DNA from: Streptomyces sp. MBT65
Lineage (GTDB): Bacteria > Actinomycetota > Actinomycetes > Streptomycetales > Streptomycetaceae
Direction: 5' to 3'
DNA: 35,712 nt
NCBI RefSeq assembly: GCF_016612545.1
Contig: NZ_JAENRY010000088.1
Span: forward strand, 1 to 35,712
In this document: piece by piece, positions 15,225 through 23,406 of the stretch
How the letters are laid out: the number at the start of each line of letters is the position of its first letter
Position numbering within the stretch: position 1 is the stretch's first letter
The notes under the pieces: model-generated
What the model was told of the DNA's origin: nothing
The model's input: the letters and a program-made list of their open reading frames with translations, nothing else
Databases searched by the model: none
Position numbers and translations under genes: made by a program

Positions 15225-17051
15225 CTACGACGGCCCGTTGGGCCCCGTCCGTGCGGTCTCGGGTGTGCCCGCGGGCGCAGCGGGCCGGTCCGCCGGTGAC
15301 GGCTGCGGATCGGGTTCGGTCCGGTGGCCGCCGCGCAGCGCCGAGGCGACAGCAGATACCAGGGCCATGCCCGCGGCGACGCTGAAGACGATGGTCAGAC
15401 CGTGGTGGAACGGGCCGGAGACCAGCCGGGGGAAGAACGTGTGGCCGGTCAGGACGGCGCGCTGGGCGGCGGTCACCCGGTCGAGGGTGCCGTCGGACGC
15501 GAGCAGGTGCTGGATGGGGTTGTTGCCGAGGAAGGTGGCGAACAGGGTGCTCACCGGCGGCAGCGACGCGGCCTGTTCGGCGGCGCCGGTCGGCACACCA
15601 TGAGCCTGGAGCCCCTTGCCCAGCGTCGCGGGCAGCGAGGACGCGAGCCCGGACACCATCAGGGAGAAGAACACACCGATGGACAGAGCCGTACCGGAGT
15701 TCTGGAACGTGGAGCGCATGCCCGAGGCGACGCCCCGGTACTCGCTCGGCACGCTGCCCATGATGGACGAGGTGTTCGGCGCGGAGAACATGCCCTGGCC
15801 AAGCCCGTTGAGCAGCAGCAGCGCCGCGAACATCCCGTAGTCGAAGTCGATGGGCAGCGCGAGCAGGCCGAGGAAGGAGAGCGCCACGACGACCAGCCCG
15901 ACCGTCGAGAACATCCGCGCGCCGAACCGGTCCGACAGATAGCCCGAGACGGGCCCGGCGATCAGGAAGCCGACCGTGAGCGGGAGCATGAAGATGCCCG
16001 CCCACAGCGGGGTGTCCTCGTAGTCGTAGCCGTGCAACGGCAGCCAGATCCCCTGCAACCAGATGATCAGCATGAACTGCAGCCCGCCCCGCGCGATCGC
16101 GGTCAACAGGGCGGCCAGGTTGCCCGCGGCGAAGGCGCGCACCTTGAACAGGGCCAGATTGAACATCGGTTCGGCGATGTGCGTCTCGACGTAGCAGAAG
16201 ACCAGCAGCAGGACGACGCCGCCGATCAGGCCGCCGAGCACCCACGGGTTTCCCCAGCCGGTGGCGCTGCCGCCGTAGGGCTGGATGCCGTAGGTGATGC
16301 CCGCGAGGAGGATTCCGGCGCCCGCCGCGAAGGTGAGGTTGCCCAGCCAGTCGATGCGGCCGGGGCGGCCCGCCGAGGTCTCGCGCAGGCTTAGATACGA
16401 CCAGATCGTGCCGGTGATGCTGATCGGCACGCTCACCCAGAACACCGCGCGCCAGTCGACGACGGCCAGCAGACCACCCGCGAGCAGGCCGAGGAACTGG
16501 CCGGCCAGCGCGGTGATCTGGTTGATGCCGAGCGCCATGCCGCGCTGCCGGGCGGGGAAGGCGTCGGTGAGGATGGCCGCCGAGTTGGCGGTGAGCATCG
16601 ACCCGCCGAAAGCCTGCACGACACGCCACAGGATCAGCCACATCGCCCCCGCACCCGCGCGGAACGGGTCCAGGGACAGCGCGACGGACGCGCACGCGAA
16701 GATCAGGAAGCCGATGTTGTAGATCTTCACCCGGCCGAACATGTCCCCGAGCCGGCCGAGCACGACGACCAGCACCGCCGAGACCAGCAGATAGCCCAGG
16801 ATCATCCAGAGCAGATAGCCGATGTTGCCCGGCGCGAGCGGATCGAGGCCGATACCGCGGAAGATCGCCGGCAGCGAGATGATCACGATCGAGGCGTCCA
16901 TCGTGGCTATCAGCACGCCGAGGGTCGTGTTCGACAGCGCGACCCACTTGTAGTTCGGTCCGGGAGGCGTGTCCTTACGACGCCCCGAGCGCACGGCACT
17001 CGTCAAGGGCGGCCGAGCGCCGTCGCCGGGTATGTGCCCTGTCCCGCTCAC
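15225..17051 (-). CDS. DHA2-type multidrug efflux transporter (14-helix MFS)
   Basis: A 608-aa major facilitator protein with about 14 membrane helices, the length and layout of the DHA2 (QacA/EmrB) drug:proton antiporters. Visible motifs are motif C-like sequence near the fifth helix (GQFLGLLAGG), the LGRLGDMFGR motif A after helix 2, and the MDASIVIISLP start of helix 1. It has a long hydrophilic N-terminus (about 40 residues) and a Pro/Ala-rich tail. The start is GTG 17051, which overlaps the TGA of the MarR gene by four bases, so translation is coupled and the repressor and pump share a transcript. The substrate is probably an amphipathic drug or antibiotic; that is inference. Confidence 0.92.
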   Translation of the reverse strand: MSGTGHIPGDGARPPLTSAVRSGRRKDTPPGPNYKWVALSNTTLGVLIATMDASIVIISLPAIFRGIGLDPLAPGNIGYLLWMILGYLLVSAVLVVVLGRLGDMFGRVKIYNIGFLIFACASVALSLDPFRAGAGAMWLILWRVVQAFGGSMLTANSAAILTDAFPARQRGMALGINQITALAGQFLGLLAGGLLAVVDWRAVFWVSVPISITGTIWSYLSLRETSAGRPGRIDWLGNLTFAAGAGILLAGITYGIQPYGGSATGWGNPWVLGGLIGGVVLLLVFCYVETHIAEPMFNLALFKVRAFAAGNLAALLTAIARGGLQFMLIIWLQGIWLPLHGYDYEDTPLWAGIFMLPLTVGFLIAGPVSGYLSDRFGARMFSTVGLVVVALSFLGLLALPIDFDYGMFAALLLLNGLGQGMFSAPNTSSIMGSVPSEYRGVASGMRSTFQNSGTALSIGVFFSLMVSGLASSLPATLGKGLQAHGVPTGAAEQAASLPPVSTLFATFLGNNPIQHLLASDGTLDRVTAAQRAVLTGHTFFPRLVSGPFHHGLTIVFSVAAGMALVSAVASALRGGHRTEPDPQPSPADRPAAPAGTPETARTGPNGPS

Positions 17052-17488
17052 AGTCGCTCCGCCAGTCGGTCGAGGAGGGGCAGGGCCGACGCGAGGGTCG
17101 CCCGCTCCTGGGCGGTGAACTCGTCGAGGACGGCCCCGAGCCGGTGCACGGAGGCGGAGCGCCGCTCGGCCAGCACGGCCCGTCCCTCGTCCGTGATCTC
17201 CAGAATGCTGCGCCGCCCGTCGGCCGGATCGGGGCTACGGCGGACCAGCCCGCGCTGTTCGAGCAGCGCGAGGGTGCTGGCCATGGCCTGCGGGCGGACC
17301 CGCTCCGCCTCGGCGAGCGACGTCGGCGACTCGGAGCCGTCACGGGCGAGCCGGGCCAGCACCGAGACTCCGGAGAGCGACACATCGCCCACGGCGTGCG
17401 CCTGGCGCAGGCGCCGCGTCAGCCGGCCCACCGCGAGCCGTAGCTCGGAGGCGAGACGCGTGGTGTCGTTCGGACTGTCCACCTTCAT
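17048..17488 (-). CDS. MarR-family transcriptional regulator
   Basis: A 146-aa winged-helix repressor. The central region has the recognition pattern SPTSLAEAERVRPQAMASTLALLEQRGLVRR and the wing DPADGRRSILEITDEGRAVL. MarR proteins act as dimers that leave DNA when they bind phenolic or drug ligands or are oxidised. It is the first gene of a two-gene unit with the exporter (GTGA overlap), so it most likely represses that unit. ATG 17488 is chosen because a good promoter ends eight bases upstream and there is no ribosome site, which indicates a leaderless or nearly leaderless message. A TTG at 17530 in the same frame would put the promoter inside the gene. Confidence 0.9.
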   Translation of the reverse strand: MKVDSPNDTTRLASELRLAVGRLTRRLRQAHAVGDVSLSGVSVLARLARDGSESPTSLAEAERVRPQAMASTLALLEQRGLVRRSPDPADGRRSILEITDEGRAVLAERRSASVHRLGAVLDEFTAQERATLASALPLLDRLAERL

Positions 17489-17491
17489 GGG

Positions 17492-17539
17492 TACTAACAC
17501 TAGATTTATCAGCCTGGACTGCTCAACCAATTGTTAGTA
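17492..17539. promoter_or_regulatory. Candidate MarR operator, paired inverted arms
   Basis: tactaaca (17492-17499) and tgttagta (17532-17539) are exact reverse complements, 32 bases apart, and flank the divergent promoter region between the MarR gene and the PfkB gene. One arm overlaps the -10 box of the marR promoter; the other lies just upstream of the PfkB ribosome site. A MarR dimer at each arm would repress both directions (inference). Confidence 0.45.
17497..17526 (-). promoter_or_regulatory. Promoter of the marR-exporter unit
   Basis: On the minus strand TTGAGC (17526-17521) and TAGTGT (17502-17497) are separated by 18 bases, a good sigma-70/HrdB-type match. The start codon begins eight bases after the -10 box, so the message would have a leader of zero to two bases. 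Confidence 0.6.
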
Positions 17540-17560
17540 AATCGAGCGAGGAGGTCGTCG

Positions 17561-18448
17561 ATGGAGAGCGGACGCCCCGCGGGACTGTTCGTCGGGCTGT
17601 GCACCCTGGACGTCATCCAGCTCGTGGACCACGCCCCGGGCCCGAACGAGAAACTCACCGCCCGGGACCAGGTGGTCGCCGCGGGCGGCCCGGCGGCGAA
17701 CGCGGCCGTGGCCTTCGGCCATCTCGGCGGTACGGCCACGCTGCTGACGGCGATCGGCCGCCACCCGTTGGGAGCCGGGGCGGCCTCCGACCTGAACGCG
17801 CTGGGCGTGACCGTGCGCGACCTGGCCGCCGACGCGACACACCCGCCCGCCGTCTCCACCGTCCTGGTGACCGCGTCCACCGGAGAACGCGCCGTCGCCT
17901 CGACCAACGCGACGTTGCACCGGCTCGCCCCTCCCGACGACCTCGACGCGCTGGTTGCGGCCTGCGACCTCGTCGAGTTCGACGGCCACCACATGGAACT
18001 CGCCATCGCGGCGGCCCGTTCGGCGCGTGCCGTCGGCCGCAAGACCCTTTTCGACGGCGGCAGTTGGAAGCCCGGCACCGAGAACCTGCTGCCGCTGCTC
18101 GACGTCGCCGTCTGCTCGGCCGACTTCCACCCGCCCGGCACCCGCACCCCGACGGACACGTTGCGCTTCCTGCGGGACCACGGGGTCGTCTGGTCGGCCG
18201 TGAGCGCGGGAGCGGACCCCATCGTCTGGGCGGGCCCGGGCGGCGAAGGCACGGTGGACGTGCCGTCGGTGAAGGTCGCGGACACGCTGGGCGCGGGCGA
18301 CGTGCTGCACGGTGCCCTCGCCCATCACCTCGCACTCCAGGACCGCCTGACCTCGGCGGGTTTCGCCGAGGCGCTCCGCGCGGCCGCAGCCGTGGCCTCG
18401 CGGGCAACCGGCTCGTTCGGCACGCGAGCGTGGCTGCGGGAAGGGTGA
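17561..18448 (+). CDS. PfkB-family sugar/nucleoside kinase
   Basis: A 295-aa ribokinase-fold kinase. The N-terminal GLCTLDVIQLVDHAPGPN region is followed by the GGPAANAAVAFGHLGG substrate-side motif, and the C-terminal signature DTLGAGDVLHGAL (residues 241-253) carries the catalytic-base Asp and the anion hole. Family members phosphorylate ribose, fructose, tagatose, 2-keto-3-deoxygluconate or nucleosides; nothing here decides which. ATG 17561 has GCGAGGAGG six to eight bases upstream. It is divergent from the MarR gene and shares the 70-base control region with it, so control by that MarR protein is possible. A small membrane protein gene follows after 80 bases. Confidence 0.9.
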   Translation: MESGRPAGLFVGLCTLDVIQLVDHAPGPNEKLTARDQVVAAGGPAANAAVAFGHLGGTATLLTAIGRHPLGAGAASDLNALGVTVRDLAADATHPPAVSTVLVTASTGERAVASTNATLHRLAPPDDLDALVAACDLVEFDGHHMELAIAAARSARAVGRKTLFDGGSWKPGTENLLPLLDVAVCSADFHPPGTRTPTDTLRFLRDHGVVWSAVSAGADPIVWAGPGGEGTVDVPSVKVADTLGAGDVLHGALAHHLALQDRLTSAGFAEALRAAAAVASRATGSFGTRAWLREG

Positions 18449-18528
18449 CCCGGGTCGACACGCCCGGACCTGAGAAGATCATCGGAAACGTACGCGTCAC
18501 CGGACCGTACGAACCAGGGGTGGGAAAC

Positions 18529-18723
18529 ATGATTGTTGTACTGCTGCTCGGTGTCCTCGTGCTCCTCATCGGCGGGTGCGCCTGTGTGGTGTGGGCCGAG
18601 CGCGGCGGGCCCCGCTGGGCTCGTGTCATCGCGACCGTGACCCTCACTGCGAGCGAACTGCTGCGCAGCTCCGACAAGAAGCGGCGGCGGGGCCTGAACT
18701 CGGGCAACCAGGGCGACGACTAG
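18529..18723 (+). CDS. Small membrane protein, 64 aa
   Basis: The frame encodes one hydrophobic helix right at the start (about residues 2-23, with the Cys residues in GGCACVVW at its end), an amphipathic stretch, and a basic tail (DKKRRRG) that ends in acidic residues. The hydrophobic-first, positive-tail layout suggests a single-pass protein with the C-terminus in the cytoplasm. The ATG at 18529 follows AGGGGTGGGA. Codon use is normal for the window. I recognise no family. A strong hairpin 35 bases after the stop ends the unit that begins with the PfkB gene. Confidence 0.65.
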   Translation: MIVVLLLGVLVLLIGGCACVVWAERGGPRWARVIATVTLTASELLRSSDKKRRRGLNSGNQGDD

Positions 18724-18757
18724 TACCGCGACGGTCTTTGCTGTGACGTGGACGACG

Positions 18758-18805
18758 GCGCCCGCCGGAAGGCCGATTTCCCTCTGTCGGCCTTCCGGCG
18801 GGCGC
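18758..18805. terminator. 19-bp perfect hairpin between convergent units
   Basis: The arms at 18758-18776 and 18787-18805 are exact reverse complements of 19 bases, with a 10-base loop. The hairpin lies between the 64-aa membrane protein (plus) and the secreted protease (minus), so it can end transcription from both sides. Confidence 0.9.
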
Positions 18806-18893
18806 GGAGATCCTCGAGGACTGCGACCGGCACTTCGATGCGGGACTGCCCCCGGCGGTCGCAGGGATCGAGGCGCGGTGCGGGGTCAGGTGA

Positions 18894-19997
18894 TCAGACG
18901 ACTTCCACTCCGTACCAGGCCAGTGCCTCGTTCACCGGCTGGTAGTAGCTGAAGCACGTGCTGCTGTTCCCTCCCGAAAGAATGCCGAGCGCGGCGTCGC
19001 CGGCAAAGAGGGGTCCACCGCTGTCGCCGCCCGCGCGGCAGATACTCGTCACGTCCATGCCTGTGATCTGGTGACCGTCGCTGTAGGTGATCGTCTGATT
19101 CTTGAATTCCACGGTGCCGCAGCCGTACTTGCTGGTGAACCCGGAGGCACAGACGCTTTCCCCGAGCGAGCTGTCGCGCGAGTAGGTGATGTCCTGGGCT
19201 TCGCCGTTCTGAGCCTCCACGTTCCCGTAGTAGGTCACCTCGCTGGTGTTATAGGCGCGGATCAGGCCAAAATCGTTCCCGTCCGAGAAGTAGTGCCCCG
19301 TCGTGTAGCCGATGTAGGTGCCGTCCGACTTGAACCAGTCGTTTCCTCCTTCAATGGTGCAATGTCCTGCGGTGAGGATCGATTTGTACTCGGGGTTGGC
19401 CTTGCTGCGTACGGTGAACCCGTACGAGCACGCGACCGTGCCGTTTTGGATGTAATCACCCCCGTTGATGGGAGATGTCGTTTCCGTGGTTTCTCCCGAG
19501 ATGCGCACGATATGTGCGGCGTCGCCGTACGGTGCGATGAATTCACTCAGTTCGGTGAAGTCCGCGTCGCTGACGGTGCTGTCCGCGTGGATGAGCACCT
19601 GGTTGGCCGGGACGTCCACGCCCCACATCGTTCCGGGTGTTCTGAAGGTGTCGTCGAGCTTCTGCTTGATCGAGTCCAGGTATGCGGTGTCGTACGTGAC
19701 CAACTCCGGGACGGCGCCGGCGTCCTTGACCGCTTCCGCGGCCTTGCTGTCGGTGACGGTGACGACGAATCTCTGTCTGTCGCGGTCGAGGTATATTCCA
19801 GCCGTGCGGGAGTCTCCCAGGCCGTCGGCTATTTTCTGCGACGCGGCACCGCTCGGCCCTGCTGCCACCGGAACGTCACGGGAAGGGTGATCTGCCTGCG
19901 TTTGGGCGTTCGCGTTCGGTGCGAATGTCATGAGGCCGGTGACGAGTGAGGCGAGTGCCAGAGCCCTGACGGCGGAAACAAGAGTTTTTCCGGTCAC
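18894..19997 (-). CDS. Secreted trypsin-like serine protease with pro-region (streptogrisin/S1E type)
   Basis: A 367-aa preproprotein. A Sec signal peptide ends near residue 31 (NANA), a pro-region of about 140 residues follows (a folding aid in this family), and the mature chymotrypsin-fold domain starts at about 174. The triad is visible: His in LTAGHC near 211, Asp in GNDFGLI near 240 and Ser in RAGGDSGGPLF near 325. Pairs of Cys fit the family disulfides. Streptogrisin-like enzymes degrade extracellular protein. GTG 19997 follows CCGGAGGACAGAAAGC, a good site. Codon use is less GC-biased than in neighbouring genes, and the upstream region is AT-richer; this may reflect acquisition or secretion-related codon choice. 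A bidirectional hairpin lies downstream. Confidence 0.92.
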   Translation of the reverse strand: MTGKTLVSAVRALALASLVTGLMTFAPNANAQTQADHPSRDVPVAAGPSGAASQKIADGLGDSRTAGIYLDRDRQRFVVTVTDSKAAEAVKDAGAVPELVTYDTAYLDSIKQKLDDTFRTPGTMWGVDVPANQVLIHADSTVSDADFTELSEFIAPYGDAAHIVRISGETTETTSPINGGDYIQNGTVACSYGFTVRSKANPEYKSILTAGHCTIEGGNDWFKSDGTYIGYTTGHYFSDGNDFGLIRAYNTSEVTYYGNVEAQNGEAQDITYSRDSSLGESVCASGFTSKYGCGTVEFKNQTITYSDGHQITGMDVTSICRAGGDSGGPLFAGDAALGILSGGNSSTCFSYYQPVNEALAWYGVEVV

Positions 19998-20346
19998 GCT
20001 TTCTGTCCTCCGGTTGTTGTCGAATCGGCTGCGGAGTGAGACCGCAGTTGATCAGCCGGAGGTGAATCTCCAATAGCGGAACGATGAATGCCGTTTTTTC
20101 GCTGTTTTCCTTCACCGCAGTGCCGGGATTCGACTTCGCCGCAAAGAAGTGAATTTCAGGGGTGTATGGAATGCGCCTTCTTTGTGCGCATTGCGTTCTG
20201 TCTCGTGCGGAACCAGCAAGGTCAGGTCGCCGCGACACGTGCCGAACCGGTCGGGGAACGCGCCGGGACGGAACCCTTCTCCGCACCCCAACATGCCTAG
20301 ACTGAGCCGTCGTTGATCGTTTGACGGACGGTCTCAGGAGGACCAC
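19998..20346. other. Divergent intergenic region, 349 bases
   Basis: I see no supported gene. The part from 20040 to 20200 is clearly richer in A/T than the rest of the window (runs such as gttttttcgctgttttcc). It must contain the protease promoter (minus) and the promoter of the flavoprotein gene (plus). The plus-strand leader ends with TCAGGAGGACC, a strong ribosome site just before ATG 20347. A possible -10 box (tagact, 20297-20302) lies 50 bases before that ATG. Confidence 0.5.
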
Positions 20347-21813
20347 ATGCCCCGCAACCCGTCTCGACGCACCGCTCTGCGCGGCCTGGTCGCAGGCTCA
20401 GCCGTGGTGATCGGCTTTGATCCCTTCTCCCGGAGCTGGGCGGTGACCAACTCCGGCGGAGAACTGAGCGGCATCCCGCACCTGGACGGGACGCTCCACA
20501 CCGACGACGCCTCACTCACCGCCGACGCGGACGACTTCGGGCACATCGTGCACCGGCGTCCGGCCGCGGTGCTGCGGCCCGGCTCCGTGCGGGACGTCGT
20601 CGCGATGGTGCGGTTCTGCAATCTGCACGGGCTCCGCGTGGCCCCGCGCGGACAGGGCCACGGGACGAACGGGCAGGCGCAGGTCGAGGGCGGCCTGATC
20701 ATCGAGACCGAGCCGCTCGCCTCCATCGGCCCGGTACGGACGGGCAGTTCACGCGTCACGGTCGGCGCGGGCGCGAAGTGGAGCGACGTCGCCAAGGCCA
20801 CCCTCGCCCACGGTCTGACACCGCCCGTCTTCACCGACTACCTCGAACTCTCCGTCGGCGGCACCCTCTCCGTCGGCGGCCTGGGCGGCCAGAGCCACCA
20901 GCAGGGAGCGCAGGTGGACAACGTCCTGGAACTCGAAGTCGTCACCGGAGCAGGGGAGTTGCTCCGCTGCTCCCCGACCCGCCACCCCGGCCTCTTCCGC
21001 GCCGTGCTCGCCGGCCTGGGCCAGTGCGCGGTGATCGTCGGCGCCACCCTGCGCCTGGTCCCGGCCCCGGAGACCGTACGGCACTACCTCCTGCCGTACG
21101 ACGACCTCCAGACCTTCCTCGACGATCAGCGACTCCTCGCCACCGAGGGGCGTTTCGCCTACCTGGAGGGCCAGGTCGGCGCGGACACCGCCGGAGCCTT
21201 CAACCAGTTCGCCATCGAGGCCGTCGCCTACGGGCCGCCGGTGGGGGACACCCCCGACGACACCGCTCTCCTGCGAGGCCTGCGCCACGTCGCGTCCGGC
21301 GCCCAGATCACCGACCTCGGCTACTACGACTTCCTCGACCGGCTCGCCGCCTCCGTCGCCGCCCTGAAGGAAGCGGGTCTGTGGGCCTACGCCCACCCCT
21401 GGCTCAACGTGGTCATCCCGGGCCGCAGAACCGCAGACGTGGCGGGCACCTTGCTGGACGCACTCACCCCGGCCGACCTCGGACCCGGCGTCGTCCTCCT
21501 GTACCCCCTGCTGCGGGAGCACCTCCACGCCCCGCTGCTGCGCATGCCCGACGACCCGATGCCCTACCTTTTCGCGGTCCTCCGCGCCGCGCCGCCGGAG
21601 GACACGGCGACCGTGCAACGACTGCTGAGCGCCAACCGGTCCGCGTACGAGACCGTCGAGGCGGCCGGCGGCACCCAGTACCCGGTCGGTTCGATCCCCT
21701 TCCGACACGCCGACTGGAAGCGGCACTTCGGGCCGGTCTGGCACCGGTTCGCCGAGGCCAGGAAGACGTACGACCCGAAGGGCATTCTGGTTCCGGGGCA
21801 GGGCATCTTCTGA
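20347..21813 (+). CDS. Exported FAD-dependent oxidase, cytokinin-dehydrogenase-like
   Basis: A 488-aa flavoprotein. The N-terminus has a twin-arginine pattern (SRRTALRGL, RR at 7-8, then GLVAGSAVVIG), so it is probably exported folded. The PCMH/VAO FAD-binding domain contains RGQGHGTNGQAQ, with His105 at the position that binds FAD covalently in cytokinin dehydrogenases, and a VGGTLSVGGLGGQSH segment. The C-terminus ends in YDPKGILVPGQGIF, as in plant and Rhodococcus cytokinin dehydrogenases. Such enzymes cleave the side chain of isoprenoid cytokinins. The family also holds other alcohol/amine oxidases, so the substrate is an inference. ATG 20347 has GGAGG seven bases upstream. It is divergent from the protease gene and followed by a convergent regulator gene. 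Confidence 0.85.
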   Translation: MPRNPSRRTALRGLVAGSAVVIGFDPFSRSWAVTNSGGELSGIPHLDGTLHTDDASLTADADDFGHIVHRRPAAVLRPGSVRDVVAMVRFCNLHGLRVAPRGQGHGTNGQAQVEGGLIIETEPLASIGPVRTGSSRVTVGAGAKWSDVAKATLAHGLTPPVFTDYLELSVGGTLSVGGLGGQSHQQGAQVDNVLELEVVTGAGELLRCSPTRHPGLFRAVLAGLGQCAVIVGATLRLVPAPETVRHYLLPYDDLQTFLDDQRLLATEGRFAYLEGQVGADTAGAFNQFAIEAVAYGPPVGDTPDDTALLRGLRHVASGAQITDLGYYDFLDRLAASVAALKEAGLWAYAHPWLNVVIPGRRTADVAGTLLDALTPADLGPGVVLLYPLLREHLHAPLLRMPDDPMPYLFAVLRAAPPEDTATVQRLLSANRSAYETVEAAGGTQYPVGSIPFRHADWKRHFGPVWHRFAEARKTYDPKGILVPGQGIF

Positions 21814-21824
21814 CCGCCGCCGCC

Positions 21825-23367
21825 CTAGGACTGGTCCGGTGGCAGCTCCGCCGGCGCGTCGCGCAACGCGGCGCGGGAGGCCACCCCCAGTTTCGGGAAG
21901 AGCTGACGCAGATGGGCGGCGACCGTACGCGGCGAGAGGAACAGGCGTTCCGCGATCTGCTTGTTGGTGAGACCGGCCGCCGCCAGGAGCGCGATCTCCC
22001 GTTGCTGGGGTGTCAGTGACGCCGGGCCGGTGACCCCGGCGGCGCCGACGGACAGGCCGGTCGCCCGCAACTCGTTGCCCGCCCGGGCGGTCCAGGGGGC
22101 GGGCGCCGAGGCGTTCGAACGTGTCGATGGCGTCGGCGAGTTGGGTGCGCGCCTCCGTCGTGGACTTCACCCGGCGGAGGCGTTCGCCGTAGGCGAGACG
22201 GACCCGGGCCAGTTCGAAGGGCCAGCGGTCGGTGCCGGGTACGGCGAGCGCCTCCTCGAACAGGTCGAGCGCTTCATGGTCTACGGCCGCGATGGCCGCC
22301 GACGCCTTCACGAGCAGGGCGAGCCGTGGCGAGATCGCGGCGATGCCGGCCTCATGTGCCGCCGCCGCATGGGCCGTTGCCTCCGAGGCACGGCCCGTTC
22401 TGACCGCCGCCTCGACGAGATCCATGACGACGAACAGCGCCGGCGGGACGTGCGAGGCGAGTTCCCCCGCGCGGCTGATGGCGCACGCGTGCCGGTACGC
22501 GTCCTCGAAGCGGCCCTGGCCGAGCGCGGCGAGCGCCCTCGCGTGCGAGGCGCACGACAGGTAGGAGCCGACCCCGCGCGGTGTCGCCCACAGGGTCATC
22601 TCGTCCGTCAGGGCACGGGTGGCGGACTCGTCGCCGCGGGCCGCGGCGACCAACGCGCGCTGGTACAGGAACTCAGTCGACAGCAACTGGTAGCTGTGGG
22701 CCTCGCCCAGGTCCCGGCCCTGCGCGGCCTGCGCCTCCAACTCGTCCCACTCGCCCGACGCGAAATGGTCCCGGCCCAGATACACCAGCCCCTGGATCTC
22801 CACGGTGAGCGAGCTGTTGTCCCGCCCGTCGCGCAGCACGCGCCGCAGCGCCGTCCGGCACGCCGGCAACCGGTCGACGTAGAGGGAGGTCATGGCGAGC
22901 CGGATGACCCGGACCGGATCGGCCTCCCGGTCGAGCGCGGCGATGGCCTCGTCGAGCCTCCCGAGCGCGGGCGGTGCCGTGCGCGCCGGGTCGGCCATCG
23001 TGCTGAGGGTCAGGGCGAGTTGCTCCGGGACCTCCGGTTTCAGCAGGCCGAGCGCGCGGTGCAGCGGCTTCCACAGCTCCGTGCGCTGACTGCTCCGGCA
23101 CAGCCGGGCGAGGGTGTACAGCGCGTCGATCATGGTGGGATCGGTGGCGTCGTACGGCTGGTGCTGCATGTCGATCGCGCCGACGAGCAGCCGGTGCGCG
23201 GTGTCGAGGTCGCCCTCGCCGCTGAGGAGGATGTGGTGGGCCGCCGCGACGGCCGCGACGGGCTGGGTGCAGACCGCCGTGCTCAACTCCCGGGAATCCT
23301 GGTCGGTTTCGCCGGTCTCCCGATGAGAGCCGCGGTCGGTGGTCGGTGGTACCTCGATCACGGCCAC
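21825..23367 (-). pseudogene. LuxR-family regulator without ATPase domain, frameshifted
   Basis: From GTG 23367 the minus strand encodes about 425 residues of an Ala-rich helical-repeat region like the C-terminal half of LAL regulators, to DTFERLGARP near 22102. The frame then runs into Arg/Gly-rich nonsense. The shifted frame continues as WTARAGNELRATG, and on to a good LuxR HTH (LTPQQREIALLAAAGLTNKQ, then SPRTVAAHLRQLFPKL) and a stop at 21825. Removing one G from the run of five at 22095-22099 rejoins them. The N-terminal Walker-type ATPase is absent; only 39 bases separate the start from the exporter gene upstream on the same strand. It is probably non-functional, unless the extra base is a sequencing error. 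Even then it would be an ATPase-less variant of about 514 aa. Confidence 0.8.
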
Positions 23368-23406
23368 TCCGGAACAGGCTCCGACGACCCTCCGTGGTGT
23401 GCCTGA

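Noticed and set aside
13410..15299. A 629-codon plus-strand open frame
   Set aside because: It is antisense to the nuclease-TerD fusion, which has recognisable domains over its whole length.
17489..17530. A TTG start at 17530 for the MarR gene
   Set aside because: A -35/-10 pair lies within this stretch, and ATG 17488 follows it at the right distance.
20088..20300. A 70-codon plus-strand open frame between the protease and the flavoprotein
   Set aside because: There is no ribosome site and no protein-like composition; it lies in the AT-richer promoter region.
20749..22100. Continuation of the LuxR-like frame beyond the frameshift, to a total of 872 codons
   Set aside because: After 22100 the frame is Arg/Gly/Val-rich, runs antisense to the flavoprotein gene, and the true HTH lies in the other frame.
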